Source: Lactarius indigo
Lineage: Eukaryota > Basidiomycota > Agaricomycetes > Russulales > Russulaceae
Direction of reading: 5' to 3'
NCBI GenBank assembly: GCA_025766275.1
Contig: JAFKAC010000012.1
Span: 1,240,001-1,304,000 of the forward strand
Length of the DNA stretch: 64,000 nucleotides
The first letter of the stretch is position 1; each line of letters begins with the position of its first letter. This document shows, piece after piece, positions 36,391 through 47,843 of this stretch. The notes under the pieces were generated by a model. It had not been told where the DNA came from. It saw nothing but the letters and a program-made list of their open reading frames with translations, and made no database searches. The translations under genes and the position numbers were made by a program.

Positions 36391-38320
36391 GAAAGTTTTG
36401 AAAAGACAAAAAGAAAAAGAGATGGGAAAGTGGAAGAGGACCCATTTGAACTTACATCCGCGGTGACCGCGCGGGCCGAGTTCGAGCGCTTTGGGATTCT
36501 AAAAAAGGTTCGATTAGGACAGGCGCTCAAACCTAGTCTCTTGGGTAGTACTGTTAAGATTGGTATGAGATACAGCACAAGGAGACGATGGCTACTCGAC
36601 GATAATCGGATAAATTGAAAGCCCAACTCGAGGACCCCAGGTACGTTCCAAAGAGACGAAGAGGTCTCCATAGGGGTGTCTACGAGTAGGCTTCATCAAT
36701 ATTGGAAATACGATGCCCTCATGTACGTTAACCCAGGGATTCTGCTTCCTCGCGTACGTGAGCTCAACGCCCCAATTAAAGACTCCCAGCAAAATTCACA
36801 GGGGTACCCTTGTTCCCTCATTTCCGTATACCCATTTGGCGAGACCATCCGAACTCGGAACGAATCTCATTTCCGACAGCTCGCCCAAAGGCTCGCCCTC
36901 CAAGGAGGCGTATGCTCGTCGTGAACCAGGGAGCAAGGTAGCTTGGCACTAGCAGGTATAGTCCGAAAATTTCCTCTTCACTTAAGTTCCGAGCTTCCTA
37001 CATCGCGCAAAAGTGCATAGTGAGGCTTTTATTTTTAGGATCAGGTGATGTCTCCTTTTTGTCATACAAGGCAGCTCGTGTACAAATAACGTTCCCGAGG
37101 AACTTATAGGAGCCAACCGCAGCCCGTGCTCGCGGTCAGAGCACCGCGGCACGTTATGCCACTACCAGATCGTGTGCGTAGTTGGAGAGCGGCGCAGTGG
37201 TTACACTGTGTCGGCAAGGATAACCTGTTCTGGCCGCAAGTAAGTTAGGGTTATTGTCCTAGTCGGACAGCTGCCGGCATGTGAGGCCACTTCTACGGGA
37301 ACTGTGTGTTTTTTTTGAGAAAATAGGGACATATGAGCGTTCAAATAGTGATGGCACGCGGCTAATTATTGAGCGAGTTACACGATCCACGAAATCGGTG
37401 TGCATAGTGAGACACATTTCCCCCCCCTCCACCTCTCAGAGAGATGGGCACTTAGTATAGCCGGACGCCACGGCTTACGGTGAGGAACGCAGAAACTCCG
37501 CCAACACGATCCCTTTCCTTTGACAAGACCACCACTCACAAACGGTCGCCCGCTGCCAACCTGGAACAACCGCAGCAGGGTAGTCACTCTGGCGCTGTTG
37601 CGGTTATTGGCGGTTGTAGCGTCTTTCTGCTTCCCAGCGAGGAGACTGTTGCCTTGCGAGTCAGCAATTCGGGACAGCAGCACCGCCAGTGGCGCTTTGT
37701 GCCTCAGGCACGGATTGCTTAGCCGATACATCGTCACTCGACCGTTGTACACCCACTTCGCCTCCCTTAGAGGAGGCGATCAGCCCTAGACAGGACGTCC
37801 AAGAGCAAGTGGGGGTACGCTGACCTTGGTCTGAGGCGCTCGGAATGGGGCTCCAGCTACTATAGAGCGGAAGGGGTAGGGATGTGATCGTACGACTCAA
37901 TACCCCAACCCACCTATATCAATTTCCTCCCCGCATCCCACACTGCGGTGACCATACATCATTTAGAGACGGCATTTATTCGCAGGCAGAGGGGATATGA
38001 CTGGGGTGATTTCTCGGTTGCAGAAGAATCGTCCAACGGTGTAACGATCGAAGGGTCTTCGATTGGAGCAGAAACTAGCGGTGGAAGGGTTAGGCGAACA
38101 CGAGGTTGTATGGAGGGAGTGACGTTGAGACCATCCTGCTTGCTGCAAATAGAATTACCGCTCAGTTTTTGTTACTATCCGACTGCCGTTTTGGCCACCT
38201 TTGCGGCGACGTCGCTACCCTACCGCAAAAAGCGACGGCGTATGCACAAAAACCCGTTCTATACTCCCACCCACCTACTGGCGAGACGTGGCTGCTCATC
38301 ACGAAGGTACGCAAATGGGG
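36391..38320. other. 1.9-kb stretch, no gene seen
   Basis: The open frames are short and unsupported. It contains the HIS2 promoter side and the 3' flank of the ETF-QO gene. A degenerate tRNA A-box-like string lies near 37185 without a matching B box. Confidence 0.4.
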
Positions 38321-40346
38321 TTAAGTGACAGCTAGGATGGGAAGTTCAGACGAGCACGGGGGACAGGATGAGAAGAACCAACTGTATTTTGGACCTCCGC
38401 CACCCTCTGGTACGGTCCATTGGATGTCTTGCGTCGGAACCTTAACGTCACAGAGTTTACAGTGTATGCAGTTCTAGACGACGACGGTTAGCGCCCAGCC
38501 AAGGAGAGGAGAAGCGGTTCACCTGGGCATTGATCACCAGTTTTTTCCCCTCCCATCCTTCCACTCCCGACGACCCACCCTCGTCTTCGACGTATTCGTA
38601 CACGCCCGCAGGGCATGCCCTTCCCAACAACCCGGCGTATTCCTGCACGTTGACCCGCACATGTTCTCCCCGCCGCTCCGAAGTTTCAGCGGGCCCGTCC
38701 TCTTCCGTCCGTACACGAAGATGCGCAGGCTGATCCTCGGCATGATTTGTCCCCGTGAGAGCGAGGGCGGTCATGAGGTCTGTCGACAACGGGGGCTGTG
38801 GAGGCGGGTATTTGATCGGGGTGCATTGTGACGCTTTGCGCGTGTGAGCCGCGTCGGTCGTACGGGAAGAATTGCGGAACGTCCACGGCGTACGGCCTTT
38901 GAGCAGAAGGGTATCGATACCAGAGTACGCAATGCCACCATAGATTCCGAGAGGGGTGTTGAATGATGGCCGTAGGTTCCGCACCTCATACAGATCAGAA
39001 TAGACCCAACTTTCCCTGAAAGCTTTTTCATAGGCACTCATGTCAATAGAGGTGTTATTGTCTGCCGTAATAGCGTCGAAGGCAGCTTCCGCCGCCAGCA
39101 TGCCAGTTTTCATTGCGTTATGCGTCCCTTTGATCTTGGCAACGTTGACAAACCCGGCGGAGCACCCTATAAGCGCACCACCGGGGAAGTGTAGCTTTGG
39201 CACGGATTGGAGGCCACCCTCGTTCAAAGTACGCGCACCATATGCTACGCGAGTGGAGTCACCTGAGAGAAGTTTGGCAAAGTACGGATGATGTTTCATT
39301 CGCTGGCGGGGAAGTTTAGAAATGCCAGAACATGAACAAACACCGATACTCGCCTGAAGCTCCCGGTATGGACTCAGATAAGGATTGGCGTAATCAAGCC
39401 CAACCACAAGACCGAGGCTGACGAGCCCATCAGCCATGTGGTAAACCCATCCGCCACCGTACGTGTGCTTATCGAGGGGCCAACCCATAGTGTGGATGAC
39501 TTCCCCGGGGCGATATTGCTTCGGATCTACCTGCCAAACCTCCTTGACACCGAAGCCATACGTCTGGGGATCGGAGTCCCTTTGAAGTTTGAAACGACGA
39601 ATCGCAGTCTTGGTGAGAGACCCTCGCGCTCCCTCTGCCAAAAGCGTAACTTTCGCACGAAACTCCATGCCAGGTTCGAAAGTATCCTTCGGTCTCCCCT
39701 TTCGGTCTATGCCTACATCATTCAGTCTCACCCCCGCGACTGCGTGGCCATCCTCGGAGTACAGAAGAGATGAGCCAGCGAACCCGGGGTAAAGTTCCAC
39801 GCCGAGTTCTTCCGCAATGCCACCGAGCCAAGACGTAAACTGAGAGAGAGAGACAATATAATTGCCCTTGTTCCCCATCTGAGGTGGATGCGGAATCGGG
39901 AAAGAATATCGCGGAGTGAAGAAGCGCATGGACGATGAAATTGCGGGCTGTGTCAGGGGATGGTCGTCTTTGTCTCTCCAGTTCGGAAGGAGTTCGTTCA
40001 GGGCACGAGGTTCGATAACAGCACCAGAAAGGATATGGGCACCTGTGCCATGGAGTTGAGACGAAACATCTTCGCGGCAGGGTTCACACTTACCAATTTC
40101 GCTCCCTTTCTCGATGACAACTACGCGCACCTCTTTACCACTTTCTTGCTCAAGCTGCTTCAGCCTGATTGCGGCGCTGAGACCTGCGGGGCCTCCGCCA
40201 ACGATGCAAACATCGACGTCATCCGAGACGCGCTCAATAGAATTGAGGTCTATGTTCTCGTTTCGTCGACGAGCAGATGATTGAATGGCACGGATAGAGA
40301 CTCTTGTGAACACTCTTCGAGTGCTAGCAATGCGTGTTCGGAGCAT
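38321..40346 (-). CDS. CIR2: Electron transfer flavoprotein-ubiquinone oxidoreductase (mitochondrial)
   Basis: ETF-QO passes electrons from ETF to ubiquinone in the inner mitochondrial membrane. The N-terminus is a basic, acid-free presequence ([20 protein letters not shown]). The FAD-binding motif [21 protein letters not shown] follows, then SGAVIEP and [10 protein letters not shown], and [22 protein letters not shown] (part). The [4Fe-4S] binding segment [11 protein letters not shown] lies in the penultimate exon, with an extra Cys upstream ([10 protein letters not shown]). The end is [10 protein letters not shown] then TVT, after a last intron, with TAA at 38321-38323. The intron at 39303-39353 has a GC donor and is 51 bases long, so it is also open if retained. 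It shares a 202-base promoter with the divergent PQ-loop gene. Confidence 0.95.
39303..39353 (-). other. GC-AG intron, length divisible by three and stop-free
   Basis: On the coding strand the intron starts GCGAGT and ends CGCCAG. Splicing restores YRELQ-RMKHHP, the expected ETF-QO sequence. It holds no stop in the coding frame, so its retention would insert 17 residues without frameshift. Confidence 0.8.
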
Positions 40347-40548
40347 TTTGTTCGGTGACTGTTCAGTGACTTTCAGACCCGAACTCGGACTCGGACTCGG
40401 ACTCGGATTTAAGTTAGCTTCTTAAAGACTGACGCGAAATCACGTGCGACTGAAGTGAACGTGACACGGACCCCTGAAACTGCCGAACGCGTTCTTGTCC
40501 CACGAGCTGAGGTGACCGTGGCTACTACTAACACTGTCACCAACTGTC
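40347..40548. promoter_or_regulatory. Bidirectional promoter ETF-QO / PQ-loop gene with (CTCGGA) repeat
   Basis: Only 202 bases separate two divergent start codons. The region holds about four tandem copies of a CTCGGA hexamer (40384-40408). No canonical TATA was found. Confidence 0.5.
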
Positions 40549-42031
40549 ATGTCTTCCGCATGTACACCAGTACGCTCTCTCCCCCCCCTTCGCCACGTAA
40601 CTACTGCGCTCACGCGCCGCCGCCTTTAGGCGCATGACTGGTTCTCGGATGTTCTCACAGGAGGCCTCATCCTTGGGCTCTGCATTTCGTATGCACCTCA
40701 GGTGTGCCTCGCCCCAGTGGTCCCCCTTCTAACTAATAACGTTTCCAAAGCATTACCGTATCATCAGCAAAGGCTCCTCAGAAGGGTTCAGCCCATGGTT
40801 TCTCCTCCTTGGAAGTACCTCTTCCGCATCTGGCATGCTCAATATGTGGGCTGGCTTTCCCCCTTGCCGCTACCAGGAATTTCTCAGTTTGAACTCCCAG
40901 AATTGTTATGCAGCAAGCCATCATTAGATGTTGCCGTGTCTATGTGAGTTTGGATTCTATTTAACTTGACCACCACTTAGGGGATGTGGCAGAGTACCCT
41001 AGATTGTCTTGAAACAGTTGCGGGAGTCATTCAGGTCGGAATGCAGTGGTTACTTTTTTCTGTTATGTGCGTCAAATTTCTACAATGCGACCAAAGAGGC
41101 CAACCGTTTCTGCAGTCTCGTTCTCTACATTATATACTTTCCGCCCCACCTCAAATATGTCACCCTAGACATTGTCGGCCACGATTCACAGCCACCAGAG
41201 CGTGTCAAAACAAATCTCAAGTCAGACAATTGGCGTCTGTCTATAATATTATCATGGATAGTTTTCATACACCTGTCTGTTTTTCGCTTTCGTCGAGGTT
41301 GACCTGCCTGGCTCACACTTATCTGAAACAAAAACTAGGGCTTTTTGTACCTTCGTCACCTTTGTACTCATTTTGGACTCGCCTTCGGACCCCTCGGGCT
41401 CTGTTCGGCCACAGCTCAGCCTCTGGGCTACCTTCCTCGGTGTCTCCTCCGCTGTTCTCGCGGCTTTGCAATATGCTCCTCAAATCGTGCACACCTATCG
41501 CCTGAAGCTCGTCGGCGCACTCAGCGTACCCATGATGATGATCCAGACACCTGGCGGTTTCATCATGGCTGCCAGCATCATGATCCGGTAGGTTTTTATA
41601 TTGATCTGCAAGTTGAGGGCGTGTCTCACTCTAGCCCCAGACCCGGCACCAACTGGACGAGTAAGCCGCTTGCGCCCATCGTAAGATCCATTTAACCTTA
41701 TTCCACTTTAGCTTGGATCATGTTCCTCGTTGCAGCCATCATGCAAGGAATTCTCCTCACCCTGTGCATCTGTTGGAAAGTTCGCCAGCGTAGACTCCAC
41801 ATTGATGACTTTGGCCATCCACTCGGTATAGAATTCCCACCTCCTGAACCTCCTATCACGCAAGAGTCCGAGGATAGAGAATCAGTCGACGAGGCCCTCG
41901 AAGATGCCTTTGACGAAGATCTTGTCTCTATCAGTCGCGAAGAAGCGGAACTAGCACCTCTATTGCGCGACCGTAAGAAGAGGAGTAAGAGACGGAAGTG
42001 GTGGACGAGATGGACAGGAACCACCAGGTGA
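40549..42031 (+). CDS. PQ-loop repeat membrane protein
   Basis: A multi-span protein with two PQ-loop motifs, the mark of vacuolar/lysosomal amino-acid exporters and related carriers (cystinosin, Ypq). The first exon MSSACTP joins AHDWFSDVLTGGLILGLCISYAPQ (part), then HYRIISKGSSEGFSPWFLLLG. The second PQ motif is in LAALQYAPQIVHTYRLKLVG, followed by ALSVPMMMIQTPGGF. Between them is a long soluble loop (GHDSQPPERVKTNLKSDNW). The C-terminal tail is acidic then basic (DFDEDLVS-like acidic run, RDRKKRSKRRKWW). All introns splice in phase. The substrate is unknown; an amino acid or a related metabolite is inferred from the family. Confidence 0.85.
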
Positions 42032-42148
42032 CTGGTGACGCGTGCTGACTTTCTCGACTTGTTTTCACGAATACACATGTAGTATATAGTCATCTGTGGT
42101 TTCTCACAACTAGCTTCGTAGGACCTGCAGGCCACAGGCCGAGATATT

Positions 42149-44825
42149 TTATTCTGGCATATCAAAGACCGTTCGCATAATATGGTCCGCCTTCCGCCCA
42201 GTGTGTTTGATGAGGCCAATCAAGTCCAGCGTGTGTAGCGCGCGCATAAACCGCGCCTGCACGTGCATCTTCCATTCTTCCTCATCCGCACCACTACTCT
42301 CGCCTCCGTCCCGAGACAGGTGACTCCGCTGACTCTCGATGGCCTGCGAGAATGAGTCGTACCAGTCGTACACGTTGATCATGCGGCCCGCTTCGAGGTA
42401 CCGGCGGAAGAGGATACTCGGGTCAGGAAGTTTCCATATGGGTAGCCGCTCCGGCGTTGGGTCATTACGAGATGCCGGAAGAAAACTCTGGGGCTGAAGA
42501 AGAGCGGAAACGACACTCGCGCGAGGAGCAGGGTTGAGCATCTGCGTCAGCAGAATCAGTAAGGGGGTCATGGGAACCAGTAGGGAGGGGGCTGACCTCG
42601 GATGGGAAGGGAGTAGGCCCAGTGTACCAAATCTCCCACAGCCGGAGGTCCTCAAGATTAATTATATGCTCCCTGGGTCCAGCGTTCAGTACAATCAGCT
42701 TTTGCCGGAATGAATGAAGTGGCTGCTGGGGAGAAGACTGACTGGAAGTATCCCACGAGCCAGTCCCCAAACTCATCCGCGACTCCCGTGGAGGTAGCAC
42801 CTTCCGCACCTTCCAGCAGTTCAGAGGAAGCAGCCAGGCGTTGGCGCACTTCCCGAATTTCATTCATGTGACCTGGAAGCTCATCAAGAAACGACTGCAA
42901 ATCTTGCAGCAAAATCTCCATCTTTTCCGTAGACAACTTCCTGAGCACACAGAATAAGATTGGGATCGGGCATTGCGAGGAAGTAGAGAACCGCTTACTT
43001 GGTCATCATCCCTAGGTATTTCCCATCTCGTGCCAGTCCGCCCCTCAGGCTCGCGCTCATCATCTCCAGCGGGGTCTTGTCTACCTCCGCAGTTCGATAA
43101 CCCAGATCGAGCATCACCTTCCGTACTCTGAGCAGCACGCCAAATGCAAGTTTCAATCGGAGCAGACGAGAACGAAAGTCTGCCCGCGCCTCGGCTATGG
43201 AGGCCAGTAGGCCAGCGACGTCGTTTACAGGCCAGCCTCCCACTTGGTTCGATGCTAATTCCTGGTGACCAAAAGACCACGAAAATAGTGAGGTGAGAAA
43301 GGCGATTCCTTTGGGGTCGGAGAGCTTTTCGGTGGCGAGCTCTGCGGATGAGGTACTGAGTAGTTCGTCGCGCACGAAGACCGTAAGTGGTTCATCGAAA
43401 TGCTTGAAATGAGCCAATTGCAGGATTAGCGATGCTCCCTCGACGGAAGAGGCGTGGCGACAGAAAAAGTCTGTCAGAAAATCGAGCGCTGCGGGGCCAA
43501 CCATAATATCTGGTTCAAAACGAAGGTCGAAGAACGTCTGGCAAATGGTACGGTTGCAATTAAGGTTAAGTCTGTGCCACGCAGACGGAACATCCTCACA
43601 CACCTCAGCGATTAGCCTCTCAAGTAAAGTGAGTCCCGATGGAACGGTGAACGTGTCCACCCGAAGTAGGGACAGTACAGACTGTGGATATGTGGCATGT
43701 ATGAAGGAGGGATATAGCGATGACAACGCAACGACAACTATCAAGGGGAGTTGTGGCACGTAACAGCTGATACTTCTTTAAGCGACGTGTATATTAACGG
43801 GTTCCTCGCCTACCTGCAAATGTAGAACATGTCTTGGACAACAGTCTCGTCAAATTGTTCGAAGTCGTGAAGAAAGACCACTAGTTGGGGTGGCGGCTCA
43901 GGGCCCTCTGAGATGTCAGTACGACGCGCCGAAGGGAGAATATGTAACCTACCAGCAGAGTCACGAAGAACCCCGTACCAGACCTTGAGTAGTTCGATGT
44001 CGTAGCTGGCCAACGACGTCACGGGCTTTCGTTGAACTGGGAACACAGCACTCAGCCTACGAGCCCCAAATTTTGTGATTGTATGTCTCACTATCTTGGC
44101 CGTTGGGAGAGTGGTTTACGAACCCAGTCACCAGGGCTTTCATGGTGGACATTATATTCGGGCAGTCGGATGGGTAGAGATGAGTGATGTACGAGCCAGG
44201 CGGTGGGTCACCATCCTCGGTTTCCTCTGCACGATTTGTCTCGAGCCGACTAGCGACGTCGGCCAAGAACCCCTTGCTCGTTGAGGAGCCTAGTCCCTTC
44301 TGTTTGACGCCGCATATACCCTATGCAGACAGAGACATACCGGATATCGCGATCACAGGGAGCTCGACACGTGGCAATCCAGGCAAGATATCATCATATG
44401 CCCGGTGCACGCATCGAACAATCTCATCGACTAGAGGCGCATGAAGGGAGCTGACGATATGCTGAACTCGAGTTTCGACGCGAACACCAAGTGGACGAAA
44501 CGTGGAACGCACCTCCATCCTATCAAAACACTTTTTCCACGCAGCTCTGTACAGGTCAAAGCGTGTAACATAACCTCCTGGCAAATCTCTCTCGCGAAAT
44601 GGAGAGTACTCTTCAGCTAGAATCTTATCGGTGTCGTTTTCGGCATCATCTTCTAGTGGTGTAAAGGGTTTGAGCCTATAGCCCTAAAAGGACGCGTTAC
44701 ACACCTGTAGAGGTTTCGTCACACGGTATGTAGACAACGGGCTGTTGTAGAGTTAGCGTGTATAAGGACCCTCCGGAGACGTGACGAACTTGTGTGGCGT
44801 CGACATCCTCGTGAGCGAGAGACAT
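42149..44825 (-). CDS. ORC3: Origin recognition complex subunit 3
   Basis: Orc3 is a core subunit of the six-protein complex that marks replication origins. Family marks are PGGYVTRFDLYRAAWKKC near the N-terminus, SGxxx followed by VVFLHDFEQFDETVVQDMFYI (Walker-like region without a clear Walker A), then LQLAHFKHFDEPLTVF and PKGIAFLTSLFSWSF. The end is ALHTLDLIGLIKHTGRKADHI then MRTVFDMPE, matching the winged-helix C-terminus. The start ATG at 44825 (MSLAHEDVD) is followed by an intron whose donor is unclear: a 55-base intron with a GTTGTC donor gives a good join to GYRLKPF, whereas the nearer GTGTGT donor would need an intron of about 20 bases. The nucleotide-binding residues of Orc1/4/5 are not conserved, as expected for Orc3. 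Confidence 0.88.
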
Positions 44826-45149
44826 TCAACGTCGTGTTCGACCTCTAACACGCTACGTGACCAAAAGGTGTCTGGATTATGACTGTCGGCGCTTATATAG
44901 GACAGACTTTCTCGGGCATTGGCAAGCTCGCAGGTCAGAGTAATTTACCAACACGTAATAACAATTTTATAAAATTAATGTTGTTCATGCCAATCTAGGA
45001 GTGAACAGGGGTAAAGAGGGAATGACAGCACTTCAAAGTGTTGCAGCACCGTAGGTCGTACACCAACGGTGCTGGATATCAACGTACAACAAACTATAGC
45101 TTGCGAAAATTTCGCAAGGAGAGGATGCAGTCCAGGCATCTTCTAAAAA
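44826..45149. other. ORC3 upstream region
   Basis: AT-richer DNA (near 44940-44980) between the ORC3 start and the 3' end of the GPI-protein gene. No gene. The promoter is inferred by position only. Confidence 0.45.
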
Positions 45150-46094
45150 TTACACTAAAAATAGAAAGGGCAGGCCAGCTAAGGTGACGACCCAGAGTTG
45201 CGAGAAATGCTGCGTTGCTGCATTCGCAGAAGCAGAGGTGGCGGCCGAAGCTGGTGGTGAGGTCGACGATGGAGACGATACACTGGAGCTGCGGGTCGAA
45301 GATGAAGCCGGAGGATGTGTGGGAGATGATATCGAGGTAGATGTCGACGAGATGGTCCCAAGTGGTGAGGTGGATATTTGAGTGCTATGTCCCGATAACA
45401 TAGAGGGTGGGACCGGAATCGAGGATGTCAGCTCGGGAACTGGCGAATTGAACGAACCAGTCATGTGGTCGAGTCTAAGTTGGGTTTATTAGTAGCTCAA
45501 TGTCGTCAACGGTGCACTGACGAGAAATTTGGGGAATATGCAACTAGAGAAGAGTTGGACGTTGTGATCGAGGTGAATTGAACATAGCTATTGAGAGATA
45601 AGTCAGCTGGTGCGACGCTTTTTCTGCAAGTCTCGTACTAAGTGGTTGCGTTGGGTCCAGCATTGGGACTCGGCTTTGCATGAAGAGATTAAAGCGGGTT
45701 CTCACCCTACACTTGGGGGATAGGCTTACAGTGAAGGTGAGCGAATGAGAGGTGGACACATCGACGGGTTCAATCTGCTGGATCAACTTCTACGTAACCG
45801 TTAGGTGGAACCAAACTAACCGACATAGAAGGGCCTCACCTCATTCCCCGAGTATAACGCGACATGACAGGGCCCCATGGTCGCTAGAAGGGGATTTTGG
45901 CCATCGTCTAACCACTGTACAAGACAGGGTTTCCCGCCATGACATACGGTCCGTGTCGTAGGGTCAATGATCTGATCAGGATGTCAGACAGAGCCGGCAA
46001 GTGTCCGAGAATATGACCGCACATAGAGTGCACCAAAAGCTGTTAAGGAATGTGCTATAGCAGCCACTACTGCGAAGCTGGGAACTAAACGCAT
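45150..46094 (-). CDS. KRE9/KNH1-type GPI-anchored cell-wall protein, paralog 1
   Basis: A secreted protein of the Ser/Thr-rich GPI-anchored family with an N-terminal Ig-like KRE9/KNH1 domain. Signal peptide MRLVPSFAVVAAIAHSLTAFG. The domain reads KPCLVQWLDDGQNP, MGPCHVALYSGNE, PNAGPNATT then YYVQFTSITTSNSSL, and MTGSFN. A Ser/Thr/Pro linker of about 60 residues follows, ending in a hydrophobic tail (LWVVTLAGLPFLFLV) that fits a GPI signal. At least five exons splice in phase; an apparent in-frame TAG at the ATTYY junction is inside an intron. Such proteins sit in the wall or plasma membrane. Direct enzymatic function is not expected. Confidence 0.85.
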
Positions 46095-46486
46095 GGGTCC
46101 CAGCGTGTGTGTAGAGAAGGGAAAATCAAAAGAGCGTGTTTGGGATAAAACGAGGCAACGAACAACGCGAGACAAACATGACCGAGGACCATGCTGAAGC
46201 CCGAGGCTGCAATCACTGGGTGGAACTGTGAGCGCTATGGTAACGCGGTCAAACCCGACCGACCCAAATATAGGTCGTGGGAAGGTCGACACAAACAAGG
46301 TACGCGTTGCGCGCCGGCTCCGACCCTAACCCCCTTTGGGGACGAGATTGGCAATTCGTATAAAACTCAGGTCGGACAACAACTTTTTTTCCCCCATTCT
46401 TCAGCTTCTGCAACCATCTCTTACAAGTCGTCGCTTTCAGCGCGCTCACGCTCTCTTTCCTGTCCACTCTCTTGTTGAATAAAACA
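46095..46486. promoter_or_regulatory. Shared promoter of two divergent KRE9-like genes
   Basis: A 392-base region between divergent starts. A good TATA box (GTATAAAAC) at 46358-46366 lies about 120 bases upstream of the + gene, followed by a CT-rich stretch typical of fungal start sites. On the minus side a TATATTT at 46266-46272 (reverse) lies about 175 bases upstream of the other start and within a short CGACC/GGTCG inverted repeat. Confidence 0.6.
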
Positions 46487-47363
46487 ATGCTCTCATCTTT
46501 CCTCGTTCTCGGTCTCGCTGCTATTGCTCCCTCGGCTCTCGCCACTGTCTTTGTGGGTATCATCTCTTCGCTCGTATACATTTACTCAACCTTTCCTTTC
46601 TCCTCAAAGGTCACGTCTCCTACCGCTTCCACCTCCTTTCCGGCTGGACAGCAGGCGACAATCACCTGGAAGGATGACGGCAACTCCCCTGACCTCAAGA
46701 CGTTTGGTCCCAGCTTCATTGGTCTCTATGCCGGAAACCAGCAACAGCAGGTCAGCTCCACTTGTCGTTTCCTTGTTCCTCCAGACTGATCGTCCATAGA
46801 CTCTCCTCCAATCGATTGCTAGTGACGTTGACGTTTCTGCCGTTAGCTCTGTAACCTGGCAGCCCGATGCCACTGTTGGCCCCAACTTCAACAGCTAGTA
46901 AGTGTAATACCCGTTTTTAATTTCGGACGTGGCTAATTCCCCTTGCCAGTTTTATTCGGTTTACGTCTAATAACCTCCCTGATCCTACCCAGAGCCAATT
47001 CAAGGCCGAGGCTTTCTCGGCCAAGTTTACGTGGGTTTTAAGTGTTTTTAGCCGTCTTGTTCGCAACTCACGCGTGGGAACAGTCTTACTGGCATGACAG
47101 GCACCTTTAACGCCTCCGTTCAGGCACAGATAAGTGGAACTACTACCCCTGCGGGGTCCTCCACTCCTCTGCCCAGCGGATCATCCACTACATCTTCGTC
47201 CGCCACCACCTCGAAGCCGTCGGGGTCGTCGTCCTCCAAATCGAGTAGCTCTGCTAGCAGTACCTCGACTAAAGCCGCGAGTAATGGTGCTGGCCGCATT
47301 GTCGTGCCCAGTGTTGTTGGTGCTTCTGGTGTTGCCGCCATCGCTTTCGCTTTCTTCCTTTGA
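46487..47363 (+). CDS. KRE9/KNH1-type GPI-anchored cell-wall protein, paralog 2
   Basis: Same family and layout as the divergent neighbour. Signal peptide MLSSFLVLGLAAIAPSALA. The domain reads VTSPTASTSFPAGQQATITW, then GPSFIGLYAGN, VDVSAVSSVTWQPDATVGPN, YFIRFTSNN and LTGMTGTFN. A Ser/Thr/Lys-rich linker (GSSTTSSSATTSKPSGSS) and a C-terminal hydrophobic stretch (VPSVVGASGVAAIAFAFF) follow. Five exons splice in phase. The omega site probably lies at the SNGAG segment just before the tail. Cell-surface location is inferred. Confidence 0.9.
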
Positions 47364-47843
47364 TTCTATACCCCACAAGTCCTATAGGCTCCATGAATGT
47401 CTTCTAGCCTAGCTGATTTAGTTTCCTTGGTCTATTTGGGTTGTGCTGGCATAGGTTCGTTTCACATAATCGCACGGCCTTTACGTTTGCGATGATGACG
47501 TTCATGAAGCGTCAACGCTACGGTACTGTGGATTATTCAATAATAGACGACCCGTGTAAGCTAGCCTAAGGCCCGAACAGCGTTCTTTTAAAATCTTACT
47601 CTAAGAGAATATCCGATTCAACCCTGGAAATAATATAAGTGGATGTGCTGTGGGAGTTTTCGTGCAGAGGTAACCCTAGGCTAACACTACAAATGGCTAT
47701 GAAGCCACAGGAATATGGTAGTACTTGGAACTAGAGTTGCGCGTATTTGGCGGTTACTAAAAGTGTGAGTATCGAGGGCTAAAATTGCCACGTGCTGTTC
47801 CCGGACCTGATCCCACTTTCGTGATACTGAGCTTCCTCTCCTG
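47364..47843. other. Intergenic between GPI gene and UPF3
   Basis: 3' flank of the GPI-protein gene and upstream region of UPF3. AT-rich, with no open frame of merit. Confidence 0.5.

Noticed and set aside
37180..37250. tRNA-like A box (GCGCAGTGGTTAC)
   Set aside because: No B box, no acceptor stem pairing and no cloverleaf.
2894..44825. SLD3 and ORC3 as a replication gene cluster
   Set aside because: They lie about 38 kb apart with many unrelated genes between; the co-occurrence looks accidental.
45600..45680. Apparent frameshift/stop in the minus-strand KRE9-like gene after PNAGPNATT
   Set aside because: The TAG is split by a GTACGA donor; splicing to the CAATAG acceptor restores YYVQFTS in frame, so the gene is intact.
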